Shown piece by piece: positions 54,638-64,000 of a stretch of DNA of 64,000 bases (position 1 is its first letter; each line of letters begins with the position of its first letter). The DNA is from Candidatus Sodalis pierantonius str. SOPE (GTDB lineage Bacteria; Pseudomonadota; Gammaproteobacteria; Enterobacterales; Enterobacteriaceae): NCBI RefSeq assembly GCF_000517405.1, contig NZ_CP006568.1, forward strand, positions 310,001-374,000, given 5' to 3'. Made by a program: the position numbers and the translations under genes. A model generated the notes under the pieces. The model saw only the letters and a program-made list of their open reading frames with translations, was not told the DNA's origin and searched no databases.

Positions 54638-55732
54638 TTAAGGTGGTGTTTTTTTGTAGTGGCTAAGCCGTCGCTTGGTTCGCTTGACGAAGCGGGCGAC
54701 CCGCCAGGCGCATTTCAGTACGTAGCCATACAGTAAAAACACCCCAATCCACAGCAACAACATGACCGACTCCGGCCAGCGCAGCCAGCGTTCCCCCGCC
54801 ACGCCGAAGAACGCCAGTAGCGCGGCGGTGAGTGTAATAATGATAAACGCCTGGCGCGAGCTGAAACCCGCGCGCATGATCAGGTGGTGAATATGCTGCC
54901 GGTCGGGCGCAAACGGGCTCATGCCTTTGCGCATCCGGCGGTACATAATGGCTATCATATCCATCAGCGGCACGGCGATGATCCACAGGGCGGTCACGGG
55001 ATTCATCGGGTGCCCCCAGCCCTGGGTGCTTTGCAGCAGCAGCCAGATAATCGTGAAGCCGATCATGGTGCTGCCGGCATCGCCCATAAACACTTTATAG
55101 CGTCGGCCGAACACCCCAAGGTTTAATAAAATATAGGGCAAAATGGCGGCGATCATGGCAAAACACCACAGCGCCAGGCCTGGATTATTGTCCAACGTGA
55201 GCAGGATGCCCATGGCGCCAAGAGACACGCAGGAGAGGCCGCCCAACAGGCCGTCGATACCGTCCACCATATTGAACGCGTTGATCGCCGCCCAGACGGC
55301 GAATAGCGTCACCAAATAGCCAAATGGCCCCAGCACCATTTCCCACGGCCCGAAAATGTAGCCCAGGCTATTAATAATATAGCGGCCGCTGAATACCATC
55401 ATCGCCACCGCGACCAGCGCCTGGATAATGGCGCGCGCCACCACGCTGATATCGAACCGATCGTCAAGCGCGCCGGTCACGACCAGGACGCCCGCGCACA
55501 TCAGGTACAGCGACACGTGGGGAATATAATGATCCGTATAGAGAAAGGCGAAGCAGATGCCGGCATAAATGGAAATACCGCCCACCAGAGGGATCTGCCC
55601 CTGGTGGCGTTTGCGGTAGTTGGGCTTGTCGACCAGGCCTATTTTTTTGGCAACCTTGCGCGCTAAAAACAAAAAGAGCAAAGAAAACAGAAAAATAGCA
55701 ACAAAATCAGTACTCATATTGAGTATGTTCAC
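54638..55732 (-). CDS. wecA: Undecaprenyl-phosphate GlcNAc-1-phosphate transferase WecA
   Basis: WecA starts ECA (and O-antigen) synthesis on undecaprenyl phosphate. 364 residues with about eleven membrane helices. GTG 55732 is the start, as in E. coli. Signatures: KRHQGQIPLVGGISIYAGI, GALDDRFDIS (DDxxD), NAFNMVDGIDGLLGGL, FMGDAGS and the sugar-recognition PDRQHIHHLIMRAG. First gene of the wec operon, downstream of rho. Confidence 0.96.
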   Translation of the reverse strand: MNILNMSTDFVAIFLFSLLFLFLARKVAKKIGLVDKPNYRKRHQGQIPLVGGISIYAGICFAFLYTDHYIPHVSLYLMCAGVLVVTGALDDRFDISVVARAIIQALVAVAMMVFSGRYIINSLGYIFGPWEMVLGPFGYLVTLFAVWAAINAFNMVDGIDGLLGGLSCVSLGAMGILLTLDNNPGLALWCFAMIAAILPYILLNLGVFGRRYKVFMGDAGSTMIGFTIIWLLLQSTQGWGHPMNPVTALWIIAVPLMDMIAIMYRRMRKGMSPFAPDRQHIHHLIMRAGFSSRQAFIIITLTAALLAFFGVAGERWLRWPESVMLLLWIGVFLLYGYVLKCAWRVARFVKRTKRRLSHYKKTPP

Positions 55733-55959
55733 AATAGAAAGCTCTCTGCATCCATCAGGTCGTTCAATGCGTCACCATGGTTTACGCCTCAACTCCGATG
55801 CCTTACTCGTCACTGAGTTTTGTGACAACGAAATAGGGTTTCTGTTATCTCTTTATGTTCCACCTGAATCTCCGTCAGGCGTGCAGATAGGATCAAAATC
55901 GCCCGGACAGGCACAGACGCGTGTAACCGGGCACACCAAAGATGTGACTATCCTAGCAT

Positions 55960-55992
55960 TAGAAAAGAAAAACGCCACGTGAGAACGTGGCG
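55960..55992 (-). terminator. Rho-independent terminator after rho
   Basis: CGCCACGT and ACGTGGCG (55973-55992, loop GAGA) form an 8-bp stem. On the minus strand it is followed by TTTTTCTTTTCT. It is 19 bases after the rho stop and separates rho from the wec operon. Confidence 0.85.
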
Positions 55993-56011
55993 CTACCCGA
56001 GTTTTTGTGAC

Positions 56012-57271
56012 TTACGAACGTTTCATCATGTCGAAGAATTCATCGTTGGTTTTGGTCATCGCCAACTTGTTCATCAGGAATTCCATCGCATCAATTTCAC
56101 CCATCGGGTGGATGATTTTACGCAAGATCCACATTTTCTGTAGCTCTTCCTGAGTGGTAAGTAATTCTTCTTTACGGGTCCCTGAGCGGTTGTAATCGAT
56201 CGCCGGGAAAACACGTTTCTCGGCGATTTTACGCGACAGGTGCAATTCCATGTTGCCTGTGCCCTTGAACTCTTCGTAAATCACTTCGTCCATCTTCGAG
56301 CCGGTATCGATAAGCGCGGTGGCGATGATGGTCAGACTACCGCCCTCTTCCATATTACGCGCGGCGCCGAAGAAACGCTTCGGACGATGCAGGGCGTTGG
56401 CGTCGACACCGCCGGTCAATACCTTGCCGGAAGCGGGTACGACGGTGTTGTAGGCGCGCGCCAGGCGGGTAATGGAGTCCAGCAAGATAATAACGTCTTT
56501 CTTATGTTCAACCAGGCGCTTGGCTTTTTCTATCACCATTTCGGCGACCTGCACGTGGCGAGACGCCGGCTCGTCGAAGGTCGAAGCGATGACTTCGCCT
56601 TTCACCAAACGCTGCATCTCGGTCACTTCTTCCGGACGTTCGTCAATCAGCAGCACCATCAGCACGCAGTCGGGGTGATTATAGGCGATGCTTTGGGCGA
56701 TATTTTGCAGCAGCATGGTTTTACCGGCTTTCGGCGGCGCCACGATCAGGCCACGCTGGCCGCGGCCAATAGGCGAGGCAAGATCCAGAACGCGCGCGGT
56801 CAAATCTTCGGTAGAGCCGTTACCGCGCTCCATGCGCAAACGCGAATTGGCGTGCAGCGGCGTCAGGTTTTCAAACAGGATCTTGTTGCGGGCGTTTTCC
56901 GGCTTGTCGTAGTTGACTTCGTTGACCTTCAGCAGCGCAAAGTAGCGCTCGCCCTCTTTCGGCGGACGGATCTTGCCGGAAATGGTGTCGCCGGTGCGCA
57001 GGTTAAAGCGGCGGATCTGGCTGGGGGAAACGTAAATATCATCGGGGCCGGCAAGGTAGGAACTGTCGCTGGAGCGGAGAAAACCGAATCCGTCCTGCAA
57101 AATTTCCAGCACGCCATCGCCGAAGATATCCTCGCCGCTCTTGGCATGCTGCTTGAGGATGTCGAAGATGATGTCTTGTTTACGCATGCGGGCCAGGTTT
57201 TCCAGCCCCATATTCTCGCCGAGGGTCACTAGCTCTGAAACCGGCGTATTTTTTAATTCGGTAAGGTTCAT
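56012..57271 (-). CDS. rho: Transcription termination factor Rho
   Basis: Rho is the hexameric RNA-dependent ATPase/translocase. 419 residues, as in E. coli: N-terminal helix bundle, RNA-binding cold-shock-like domain (LEILQDGFGFLRSSDSSYLA), P-loop (APPKAGKTMLLQNIA), Walker B (VIILLDSITRLARAYN), Q and R loops. Intact. The long leader upstream fits autoregulated transcription. Confidence 0.98.
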   Translation of the reverse strand: MNLTELKNTPVSELVTLGENMGLENLARMRKQDIIFDILKQHAKSGEDIFGDGVLEILQDGFGFLRSSDSSYLAGPDDIYVSPSQIRRFNLRTGDTISGKIRPPKEGERYFALLKVNEVNYDKPENARNKILFENLTPLHANSRLRMERGNGSTEDLTARVLDLASPIGRGQRGLIVAPPKAGKTMLLQNIAQSIAYNHPDCVLMVLLIDERPEEVTEMQRLVKGEVIASTFDEPASRHVQVAEMVIEKAKRLVEHKKDVIILLDSITRLARAYNTVVPASGKVLTGGVDANALHRPKRFFGAARNMEEGGSLTIIATALIDTGSKMDEVIYEEFKGTGNMELHLSRKIAEKRVFPAIDYNRSGTRKEELLTTQEELQKMWILRKIIHPMGEIDAMEFLMNKLAMTKTNDEFFDMMKRS

Positions 57272-57283
57272 AATGGTGGGTTC

Positions 57284-57400
57284 TTAAACTCGGGGTATAT
57301 CTCGAACTGATTTTGTGGATGGTATGGCATCGTAAAACCGTGCCTGTCTATGGCATTTAATCCCGGGAAATCCCGTTTGGGCTGATGAACAGCGACTCAT
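57284..57400 (-). CDS. Possible rho leader ORF (rhoL-like)
   Basis: A 38-codon ORF from ATG 57400 to TAA 57284 begins MSRCSSAQTGFPGIKCHRQA. It ends 13 bases before the rho ATG, at the place of the 33-residue rhoL leader peptide in E. coli. Sequence resemblance to RhoL (SCRFSSAYSPVTRQRK) is slight, and no clear ribosome site is seen. Confidence 0.25.
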   Translation of the reverse strand: MSRCSSAQTGFPGIKCHRQARFYDAIPSTKSVRDIPRV

Positions 57401-57662
57401 GCAATATGAATAACAAGAAGACTGAGATTAAGAGTGCCTAACAACGGATTAATTTAAATCCCGCCTGCCTGACGCCCTCGTTGGTCACGTTTGGTACTTT
57501 CTTACAACGGGGTGCGGGCAAAGAGTAAAGCTCAGATTCAAACTACAGGTAAGATCACAATGCAGTGGACATAAACTTAGCATGGTTCTTGATGAGCGTC
57601 TAGCGGTCAATATGAGAAATGCTTATGAACGCCAGCGCCCAGAGGAAGATGCGCAATACCGC
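57401..57662. other. trxA-rho intergenic leader region
   Basis: No gene other than the small ORF near rho is seen. In E. coli the matching interval holds the rho promoter and a leader in which Rho terminates its own transcription. Here the minus strand has C-rich, hairpin-poor stretches (CGCACCCCG, ACCAAACGTGACC) that would suit Rho loading, but I cannot mark a promoter with confidence. Confidence 0.4.
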
Positions 57663-57989
57663 TTACAGATTTGCGTTAAGGAACTCTTTCAACTGTCCTT
57701 TGGACAGGGCGCCAACTTTGGTAGCTACCACTTCACCATCGCGGAACAGCAACAGGGTGGGAATACCGCGGATACCATACTTAGGTGCAGTGGCCGGATT
57801 TTCGTCGATGTTCAATTTAGCGATGGTCAGTTTGCCGTCGAATTCATCAGCGATTTCTGCCAGAATAGGCGCAATCATTTTACAAGGACCGCACCATTCG
57901 GCCCAGAAATCGACCAAAAACAGCCCTTTGGCCTGTAATACGTCCTTTTCGAAGCTGTCGTCACTCAGATGAATAATTTTATCGCTCAT
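57663..57989 (-). CDS. trxA: Thioredoxin 1
   Basis: TrxA is the general disulphide reductant. 108 residues with the active site WAEWCGPCKMIAPIL (Cys33, Cys36), cis-Pro in GIRGIPTLLLF and the family C-terminus LKEFLNANL. Divergent from rhlB, upstream of rho as in E. coli. Intact. Confidence 0.98.
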   Translation of the reverse strand: MSDKIIHLSDDSFEKDVLQAKGLFLVDFWAEWCGPCKMIAPILAEIADEFDGKLTIAKLNIDENPATAPKYGIRGIPTLLLFRDGEVVATKVGALSKGQLKEFLNANL

Positions 57990-58106
57990 GTTTTACTCCA
58001 CAGAATTATCGTTACCTGCCGTTGCAGCAATGACCAACAACAGGTTGACTTTATTTCACTGTATACACTTTCGTAATGCAATAGCTAACTGTTATTCTAC
58101 CACACT

Positions 58107-59375
58107 ATGAGCAAAACACACTTAACAGAAAAGAAGTTTTCCGACTTCGCCCTGCACCCGTTAATCGTTGAATCGCTTGATTCTAAAGGCGTTAACAATT
58201 GTACGCCCATTCAAGCGCTGACTTTGCCCATTACGCTTGCGGGCAAAGACGTCGCGGGCCAGGCGCAAACCGGTACCGGCAAAACGCTGGCCTTTCTAAC
58301 GGCCACGTTTCATCATTTACTCACCCACCCTGCCGCCGAGGGGCGTCAAACCAATCAGCCGCGCGCGTTGATTATGGCGCCTACCCGCGAGCTGGCGGTG
58401 CAAATCCATTCCGATGCCGAACCATTAGCCCAGGCGACCGGCCTGAAAATGGGGCTGGCCTACGGCGGCGATGGTTATGATAAACAGCTGAATGTGCTGG
58501 AAGCTGGGGTCGACATCCTGGTGGGCACCACCGGCAGGCTGATTGACTACACCAAACAGAATTACGTCAATATGGGCGCCATTCAGGTGGTGGTGCTGGA
58601 CGAGGCCGATCGGATGTTCGACCTCGGCTTTATCAAAGATATCTGCTGGCTGTTCCGCCGGATGCCCGCCGCCGCTGAACGGCTGAACATGCTGTTTTCC
58701 GCCACCCTCTCTTATCGGGTGCGCGAGCTGGCGTTCGAGCATATGAATAACGCCGAGTATGTTGAAGTGGAGCCGCTGCAGAAAACGGGCCACCGCATAC
58801 AAGAGGAGCTGTTTTATCCTTCTAATGAAGAAAAAATGCGCCTGCTGCAAACCCTGGTCGAGGAAGAATGGCCCGACCGGTGTATCATTTTCGCCAATAC
58901 CAAGCACCGCTGTGAGGATATCTGGGGCCACCTGGCCGCTGACGGTCATCGCGTCGGGCTGCTGACCGGCGATGTCTCGCAGAAGCGGCGCCTGCGCATC
59001 TTAGAAGAGTTTACCCAGGGCGCGCTCGATATCCTGGTGGCGACGGACGTGGCCGCCCGCGGACTGCATATTCCCTCTGTGACCCACGTCTTCAATTATG
59101 ATCTGCCGGACGACTGCGAAGATTACGTCCACCGTATCGGCCGGACCGGCCGTGCCGGCGAGAGCGGTTGTTCCATCAGCCTGGCGTGTGAAGAATATGC
59201 ATTGAATCTTACCGCGATAGAAAGCTATATTGGCCATCAGATCCCCGTTAGTAAATACAACAGCGACGCGCTGCTGACCGACCTGCCCGCGCCAAAACGG
59301 TTGACCCGCCCCCGCACCGGCAGTGGTCCTCGGCGCAGCGGCGCGCCGCTCCATAACCGTAAACGTCCGGGCTAA
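58107..59375 (+). CDS. rhlB: DEAD-box RNA helicase RhlB
   Basis: RhlB is the helicase of the RNase E degradosome. 422 residues (E. coli 421): Q motif (FALHPLIVESLDSKGVNNCT), motif I (AQTGTGKT), Ia (PTRELAVQI), II (LDEADRMFD), III (SATLS), V (ATDVAARGLHIP), VI (HRIGRTGRAG), and a basic Arg/Pro-rich tail. Followed 6 bases later by gppA. Confidence 0.97.
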   Translation: MSKTHLTEKKFSDFALHPLIVESLDSKGVNNCTPIQALTLPITLAGKDVAGQAQTGTGKTLAFLTATFHHLLTHPAAEGRQTNQPRALIMAPTRELAVQIHSDAEPLAQATGLKMGLAYGGDGYDKQLNVLEAGVDILVGTTGRLIDYTKQNYVNMGAIQVVVLDEADRMFDLGFIKDICWLFRRMPAAAERLNMLFSATLSYRVRELAFEHMNNAEYVEVEPLQKTGHRIQEELFYPSNEEKMRLLQTLVEEEWPDRCIIFANTKHRCEDIWGHLAADGHRVGLLTGDVSQKRRLRILEEFTQGALDILVATDVAARGLHIPSVTHVFNYDLPDDCEDYVHRIGRTGRAGESGCSISLACEEYALNLTAIESYIGHQIPVSKYNSDALLTDLPAPKRLTRPRTGSGPRRSGAPLHNRKRPG

Positions 59376-59381
59376 ACGCAG

Positions 59382-60881
59382 ATGATAAGCGCCTCCTCAC
59401 TCTATGCCGCCATTGACTTAGGCTCCAACAGCTTTCATATGTTGGTGGTGCGTGAGGTGGCCGGCACCGTCCAGATGCTGGCGCGCATCAAGCGTAAAGT
59501 GCGTCTGGCCGCCGGGCTCAACGGCGATAACCGGCTTTCCAGCGACGCGATGCAGCGCGGCTGGCAGTGCCTGCGCCTGTTTGCCGAACATTTGCAGGAT
59601 ATCCCCCCCGCCCACGTCCGCGTGGTGACCACCGCCACCCTGCGCCTGGCCACTAACGCGGCGGAATTTCTCGGCCCGGCCAGTGATATTCTGGGCTGTC
59701 CGGTGCAGGTCATTTCGGGCGAAGAAGAAGCCCGGCTTATCTATCAGGGCGTCGCCCACACGACCGGCGGCTCCGATGAACGTCTGGTGGTGGATATCGG
59801 CGGCGGTAGCACCGAGCTGGTGGTGGGGCGCGGCGCGCAGGCGCTGGAACTGTTCAGTCTGGAAATGGGCTGCGTCACCTGGCTGGAGCGCTATTTTAAC
59901 GACCGCAGCCTGACGCGGGAAAACTTCGAGCGGGCGGAGCAGGCGGCGCGCGAAAAAATCCGCCCGGTCGCTTTCCGCCTGCTGGCCCGGGGCTGGCAGG
60001 TGTGCGTCGGCGCCTCCGGCACGGTGCAGGCGCTGCAAGAAATTATGGTTGCCCAGGGGATGGATGAACATATTACGCTCAGCAAACTGCTGCAGCTTAA
60101 ACAGCGCGTCATTCACTGCGGCAAGCTCGAAGAGCTGGAAATCGAAGGTCTGACGCTGGATCGAGCGCTGGTGTTCCCGAGCGGGCTGGCGATTTTGCTG
60201 GCGGTATTTGCCGAACTCGGCATCAAGACCATGACCCTGGCGGGCGGCGCGCTGCGCGAGGGGATGATGTACGGCATGATGGCGTTGCCGGCCGGCGGCG
60301 ATATCCGCCAGCACACCCTGGAAAACTTGCAGCACCGCTATCAGCTGGATACCGAGCAGGCGCAGCGGGTCGCCCGGCTAGCGGAAGGATTCGCCCGTCA
60401 GGTGGCCGAGACCTGGCAATTGGACGAGCGATGTTTCACGCTTTTGCGCTGCGCCAGCATGATCCACGAAATCGGCCTAAGCATTGATATCAAACGCGCT
60501 CCGCACCATGCCGCCTATCTCGTCCGCCATACCGACCTTCCCGGTTTTACCCCCGCCCAGCAAAAGCTTATCGCCACGCTGCTGCAAAACCAGAGCAACC
60601 ACATCGATCTCACCCAGTTGAATGACCAAAATAGCCTGCCGCTGCGCATCGCTCAACGCTTATGCCGGTTGATGCGGCTGGCGATCATCTTTGCCAGCCG
60701 CCGGCGCGACGACGCGTTGCCCGCGGTGGAGCTGCGCGCCATGGACGAAACGCTGCACGTACTGTTACCCCACGACTGGTTGAACCAGCATCCGCTGCGG
60801 GCGGAATACCTGGAGCAAGAAAGCCAGTGGCAGAGTTACGTCCACTGGCCGTTATTGCTGGAAGAAGCACCGCAAAGCTGA
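59382..60881 (+). CDS. gppA: Guanosine pentaphosphate phosphohydrolase GppA
   Basis: GppA converts pppGpp to ppGpp and is related to exopolyphosphatase. 499 residues (E. coli 494) with the ASKHA-type phosphate loops YAAIDLGSNSFHMLVV and LVVDIGGGSTELVVG, TTATLRLATNAAEF, EEEARLIYQGV, and a C-terminal HD-like domain (CASMIHEIGLSIDIKRAPHH). Together with an intact cyaA it suggests retained global starvation signalling. Confidence 0.95.
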   Translation: MISASSLYAAIDLGSNSFHMLVVREVAGTVQMLARIKRKVRLAAGLNGDNRLSSDAMQRGWQCLRLFAEHLQDIPPAHVRVVTTATLRLATNAAEFLGPASDILGCPVQVISGEEEARLIYQGVAHTTGGSDERLVVDIGGGSTELVVGRGAQALELFSLEMGCVTWLERYFNDRSLTRENFERAEQAAREKIRPVAFRLLARGWQVCVGASGTVQALQEIMVAQGMDEHITLSKLLQLKQRVIHCGKLEELEIEGLTLDRALVFPSGLAILLAVFAELGIKTMTLAGGALREGMMYGMMALPAGGDIRQHTLENLQHRYQLDTEQAQRVARLAEGFARQVAETWQLDERCFTLLRCASMIHEIGLSIDIKRAPHHAAYLVRHTDLPGFTPAQQKLIATLLQNQSNHIDLTQLNDQNSLPLRIAQRLCRLMRLAIIFASRRRDDALPAVELRAMDETLHVLLPHDWLNQHPLRAEYLEQESQWQSYVHWPLLLEEAPQS

Positions 60882-60941
60882 GCGATCGACTCAGCTAACG
60901 CTACGTCGCGGCCGCTGTTGCCACGCTAAGCGGGAAATACC

Positions 60942-62969
60942 TTAGCCGCCCTCGCCGCGCGCCTTGGCCAACTGAGCGCGAAGACTGGCCAGATGGCCCT
61001 GTCCACGGCTCATCCGCTCCTCGGCGCTGACCGGTTTACGCACTTGCTCCCACGCCAAATCGTCCTGCGGCAGTTCCAGCAAGAAGCGGCTCGGTTCCGG
61101 TTTGACCAGTTCGCCGTATTGACGCCGCTCGCGGCACAGGGTGAAAGTTAATTCCTTTTGCGCGCGGGTAATGCCGACATAAGCCAGGCGGCGCTCCTCA
61201 TCGATATTGTTCTCGGCGATACTGCTTTGATGCGGTAACAGTCCCTCCTCCATGCCGACCAGGAAGACATAGGGAAACTCCAACCCCTTAGAGGCGTGCA
61301 GCGTCATCAGCTGCACCTGATCCAACTCCTCCTCGCTCTCACCGCGCTCCATCATATCGCGCAGAGTAAAACGGGTGACCACCTGATCAAGCGTCATCGC
61401 CTCATTCAAATCGGAGCCGGTAAGCATCTCGGTCATCCAGCTGAACAGCTGGTTAACATTCTTCATCCGCATTTCCGCCGCTCTCGGACCGGGAGAGCTT
61501 TCATACAGCCAGCTTTCATAGTCGATACCGTGGATGAGTTCACGCACCGCCGCGACCGGCTCCCGCTCCGCCTGGCGGGCAATGCCCTCCAGCCAGCGGG
61601 TGAACTGTTGCAGCGATTCCAGGCCGCGGCCGCTCAGCGTTTGCTCCAGGCCCAGATCGAAGCTGGCGGTGAATAGGCTCTTGTCGCGCTGCGTCGCCCA
61701 GGTACCCAACTTCGCCAGCGTCGCAGCGCCGATCTCCCGGCGCGGCGTGTTCACCATTCGCAAAAACGCGCTATCGTCATCGGGATTGGTCAGCACGCGC
61801 AGATAGGCGAGCAGATCCTTAATCTCGGGGCGTGAGAAAAACGACGTTCCGCCGGAGATGCGATAAGGAATGCGGTTTTGCATCAGCATCTTTTCAAACA
61901 GCCGCGACTGGTGATTACCGCGATAAAGAATAGCGTAATCGCGATAGCGGGTCTTGTTGATGAAATGGTGGGCGATCAATTCTCTCACCACCCGCTCGGC
62001 CTCGTGATCTTCATTATTGGCGGTGATCACCTTTAGGATTTCGCCATAGCCCAGCCGGGAAAACAGCTTTTTCTCAAAGACATGCGGGTTGTTGGCAATA
62101 AGAATATTGGCGGCGTTGAGTATGCGCTCGGTGGAGCGGTAGTTCTGCTCCAGCTTAATCACCGCGAGCGTCGGGAAATCCTGTTGCAACAGCGCCAGAT
62201 TTTGCGGCCGCGCGCCACGCCAGGAGTAAATCGACTGGTCATCGTCCCCCACCACGGTGAAACGGCCCCGCGGCCCTACCAGCAGCTTTACCAGTTCATA
62301 TTGGCTGGTGTTGGTGTCCTGATACTCATCCACCAGCAGATAGCGCAGCCGGTTTTGCCAACACTCGCGCACCGCCTCGTCACGCTGCAGCAGCTTGGTG
62401 GGTCGCAGGATCAAATCGTCGAAATCCAGCACATTGCAGGCGACCAGATGATTGTCGTAGAGCTCGTAACAGTGGGCGAACAGCTTATCCCGCTCGGAAC
62501 GCGCGGCCACCGCGGCCTGCGGCGGCGACAACAGATCGTTCTTCCAGTTGGAAATGGCGGCGGTAAGCTGATTAAGCAAGTCTTTGTCCCCTTCCAGCCA
62601 CGGCTCGGTGAGATCCTTTAACAGCGCCAGTTGGTCCTGCTCGTCGAACAGCGAAAATTTAGCCTTCATGCCCAATGCCTTATATTCGCGCTTGATGATA
62701 GCCAGCCCGAGCGTATGGAACGTGGCGACGGTTAAGCCGCGCGCCTCAGCGCGGCCCAGGGTTTGCGCCACCCGCTCTTTCATCTCCCGCGAGGCTTTAT
62801 TGGTAAAGGTGACCGCCGCGATATGGCGCGCCTGGTAACCGCAACCGCGGATCAAATGGGCGATTTTATTGGTGATGACCCGCGTTTTACCCGAGCCGGC
62901 GCCGGCCAGCACCAGGCAGGATCCAGTGACAAATTCGACGGCTTGTTGTTGGCTCGGATTAAGGCGCAT
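60942..62969 (-). CDS. rep: ATP-dependent DNA helicase Rep
   Basis: Rep is an SF1A 3'-5' helicase that helps replication forks pass obstacles. 675 residues (E. coli 673). Motif I AGAGSGKTRVITNK (the Arg after GKT is present here, unlike UvrD), Ia TFTNKASREMKERV, II DEYQDTNTSQYEL, III GDDDQSIYSWRGARP, V TLHASKGLEFPYV, VI RLAYVGITRAQKEL. Convergent with gppA, downstream of ilvC in direction. Confidence 0.97.
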   Translation of the reverse strand: MRLNPSQQQAVEFVTGSCLVLAGAGSGKTRVITNKIAHLIRGCGYQARHIAAVTFTNKASREMKERVAQTLGRAEARGLTVATFHTLGLAIIKREYKALGMKAKFSLFDEQDQLALLKDLTEPWLEGDKDLLNQLTAAISNWKNDLLSPPQAAVAARSERDKLFAHCYELYDNHLVACNVLDFDDLILRPTKLLQRDEAVRECWQNRLRYLLVDEYQDTNTSQYELVKLLVGPRGRFTVVGDDDQSIYSWRGARPQNLALLQQDFPTLAVIKLEQNYRSTERILNAANILIANNPHVFEKKLFSRLGYGEILKVITANNEDHEAERVVRELIAHHFINKTRYRDYAILYRGNHQSRLFEKMLMQNRIPYRISGGTSFFSRPEIKDLLAYLRVLTNPDDDSAFLRMVNTPRREIGAATLAKLGTWATQRDKSLFTASFDLGLEQTLSGRGLESLQQFTRWLEGIARQAEREPVAAVRELIHGIDYESWLYESSPGPRAAEMRMKNVNQLFSWMTEMLTGSDLNEAMTLDQVVTRFTLRDMMERGESEEELDQVQLMTLHASKGLEFPYVFLVGMEEGLLPHQSSIAENNIDEERRLAYVGITRAQKELTFTLCRERRQYGELVKPEPSRFLLELPQDDLAWEQVRKPVSAEERMSRGQGHLASLRAQLAKARGEGG

Positions 62970-63118
62970 TAGTTATTCCCGGGCAAAAACGGTGGCAGAG
63001 AACGGAGGGGGATTGTAGCAGAAAGCGGCGTCGGGGTTTATCCCCATCGTAACGGGGATACACGTGCCCCCAACGCCCGCGCCTCGCCACGGTCGGGCCG
63101 CATTCGCCGGCAACAGGC

Positions 63119-63145
63119 AAAAAAAGCCCCGCCTAACGGCGGGGC
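63119..63145 (-). terminator. Rho-independent terminator of ilvC
   Basis: GCCCCGCC (63126-63133), loop TAAC, GGCGGGGC (63138-63145). On the minus strand it is followed by a T run (63125-63119). It lies 46 bases after the ilvC stop. Confidence 0.92.
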
Positions 63146-63190
63146 CTGAGTCTGTCGGCGCGTCATCCGGGGGGATGACCCAGCCGCCTG

Positions 63191-64000
63191 TCAGTTGGCG
63201 ACCGCGATGCGTTTCATATCCTTCATGTAACCGCGCAATTCGGCGCCCACAATTTCGATCGGATGCTGGCGAATTGCTTCGTTAACATCGCGCAGGCACG
63301 CATTGTCGATTTCCCCCTCGGCCACCGGTTTGCCCAAGTCCCCCGCCTGCAGGTTGCCCATAAACGCCTCTTTAAGCAACGGCACGGCGGCATTGGCGAA
63401 CAGATAGTTGCCGTATTCGGCGGTGTCGGAAATGACCACGTTCATCTCATACAGACGCTTGCGGGCGACGGTATTGGCGATGAGCGGCAATTCATGCAGG
63501 GATTCGTAATAGGCCGATTCGGCAATGATACCGGAACGAGTCATGGTTTCAAATGCCAGCTCCACGCCGGCTTTTGCCATGGCGATCATCAGCACGCCGT
63601 GGTCAAAATAGGTCTGCTCGCTGATTTTGCCGTCGTACTGCGGCGCATTTTCAAACGGCGTACGGCCGGTTTCTTCGCGCCAGCCGAGCAGTTTGACATC
63701 ATCGTTGGCCCAATCAGCCATCATGCCGCTGGAGAAGGCGCCGGTAATGATATCGTCCATGTGTTTTTCAAACAGCGGCTGCATCAATTGCTTCAGTTGC
63801 TCGGACAGCGCAAAAGCGCGCAACTTCGCGCTGTTGGACAAGCGGTCCATCATCAGCGTGATACCGCCCTGCTTCAGCGCTTCGGTGGTGGTTTCCCAGC
63901 CGAACTGAATCAGTTTGCCGGCGTAGGCCGGGTCGACGCCGTCGGCGACCATCTTGTCGAAGCACAGCAGCGAGCCGGCCTGCAGCATACCGCACAGGAT
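63191..64000 (-). CDS. ilvC: Ketol-acid reductoisomerase, C-terminal part (partial)
   Basis: IlvC catalyses the second step of valine and isoleucine synthesis. The 269 residues visible match the C-terminal part of the long class II enzyme: ILCGMLQAGSLLCFDK at the edge, QFGWETTTEALKQGGITLMM, AFSSGMMADWANDD, ESLHELPLIANTVARKRLYE, ending MKRIAVAN. The frame is open to the right edge, and the N-terminal NADP domain lies outside the window. Confidence 0.96.
   Translation of the reverse strand: MLCGMLQAGSLLCFDKMVADGVDPAYAGKLIQFGWETTTEALKQGGITLMMDRLSNSAKLRAFALSEQLKQLMQPLFEKHMDDIITGAFSSGMMADWANDDVKLLGWREETGRTPFENAPQYDGKISEQTYFDHGVLMIAMAKAGVELAFETMTRSGIIAESAYYESLHELPLIANTVARKRLYEMNVVISDTAEYGNYLFANAAVPLLKEAFMGNLQAGDLGKPVAEGEIDNACLRDVNEAIRQHPIEIVGAELRGYMKDMKRIAVAN

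Overview
The window reads as the chromosome of a gammaproteobacterium close to Sodalis (Enterobacterales, Pectobacteriaceae/Bruguierivoracaceae). Housekeeping proteins align along their whole length with the E. coli ones as I remember them (CorA, UvrD, CyaA, Rho, Rep, WecA-G). The sequence is full of insertion sequences of four families (ISL3, IS21, IS256, and an IS903-like IS5 group), and many non-essential genes carry one-base frameshifts or single nonsense codons. That mix of near-identical multicopy IS and fresh pseudogenes fits a recently host-restricted Sodalis-type insect symbiont. 'Candidatus Sodalis pierantonius' (the rice-weevil symbiont) is my best guess; this is inference, with no database search. 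Layout from left to right. Block 1 (1-25011): the end of rarD, a broken AbrB-family gene, corA with a leader ORF, uvrD, an ISL3 element, yigB-xerC-yigA-dapF-lptM, cyaA, and divergently hemC-hemD-hemX-hemY. Then follow accessory genes: an FAH hydrolase, a broken methyltransferase, a YmgB/AriR-like gene, and a fructose-type PTS/class II aldolase operon in which four of six genes are broken. IS nest 1 (25012-29256): an IS5 fragment split by an IS21 element, then a complete IS256 element. Block 2 (29257-34810): yrdB'-aroE-tsaC-yrdD-smg-dprA(broken), then def-fmt on the other strand, then the first codons of a probable phage-type integrase. IS nest 2 (34811-36479): one IS5 piece and two IS256 pieces. 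Block 3 (36480-37721): phoU', pstB' and pstA', all truncated. Then an IS5 fragment, and a low-GC accessory stretch (37991-42155) with a cut Nudix gene, an aminotransferase split by a complete IS5 element, a nonsense-mutated sugar epimerase and a degraded P4-type phage gene. Block 4 (42224-64000) is colinear with E. coli: four tRNA genes (Pro, Leu, His, Arg), the complete enterobacterial common antigen cluster wecG-wzyE-wecF-wzxE-wecE-wecD-rffH-rffG-wecC-wecB-wzzE-wecA, then rho, trxA, rhlB, gppA, rep and the 3' part of ilvC. How the genes work together: the hem genes make uroporphyrinogen III, and cyaA keeps its CRP site. The wec/rff genes make the three nucleotide sugars of ECA and assemble the polymer. 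tsaC, def, fmt and the tRNAs serve translation. uvrD, rep, rhlB, rho and xerC serve DNA and RNA maintenance. Blocks 1-3 lie far apart in E. coli, and each join in this window carries IS sequence, so the order here probably arose by IS-mediated rearrangement. The strongest observations are: an ISL3 insertion precisely inside the spacer of the predicted LexA operator of uvrD; a one-base insertion that fuses WecF to WzyE in one reading frame; a deletion that joins pstB to phoU; and a tryptophan in place of the nucleotide-stacking arginine of UvrD motif I.
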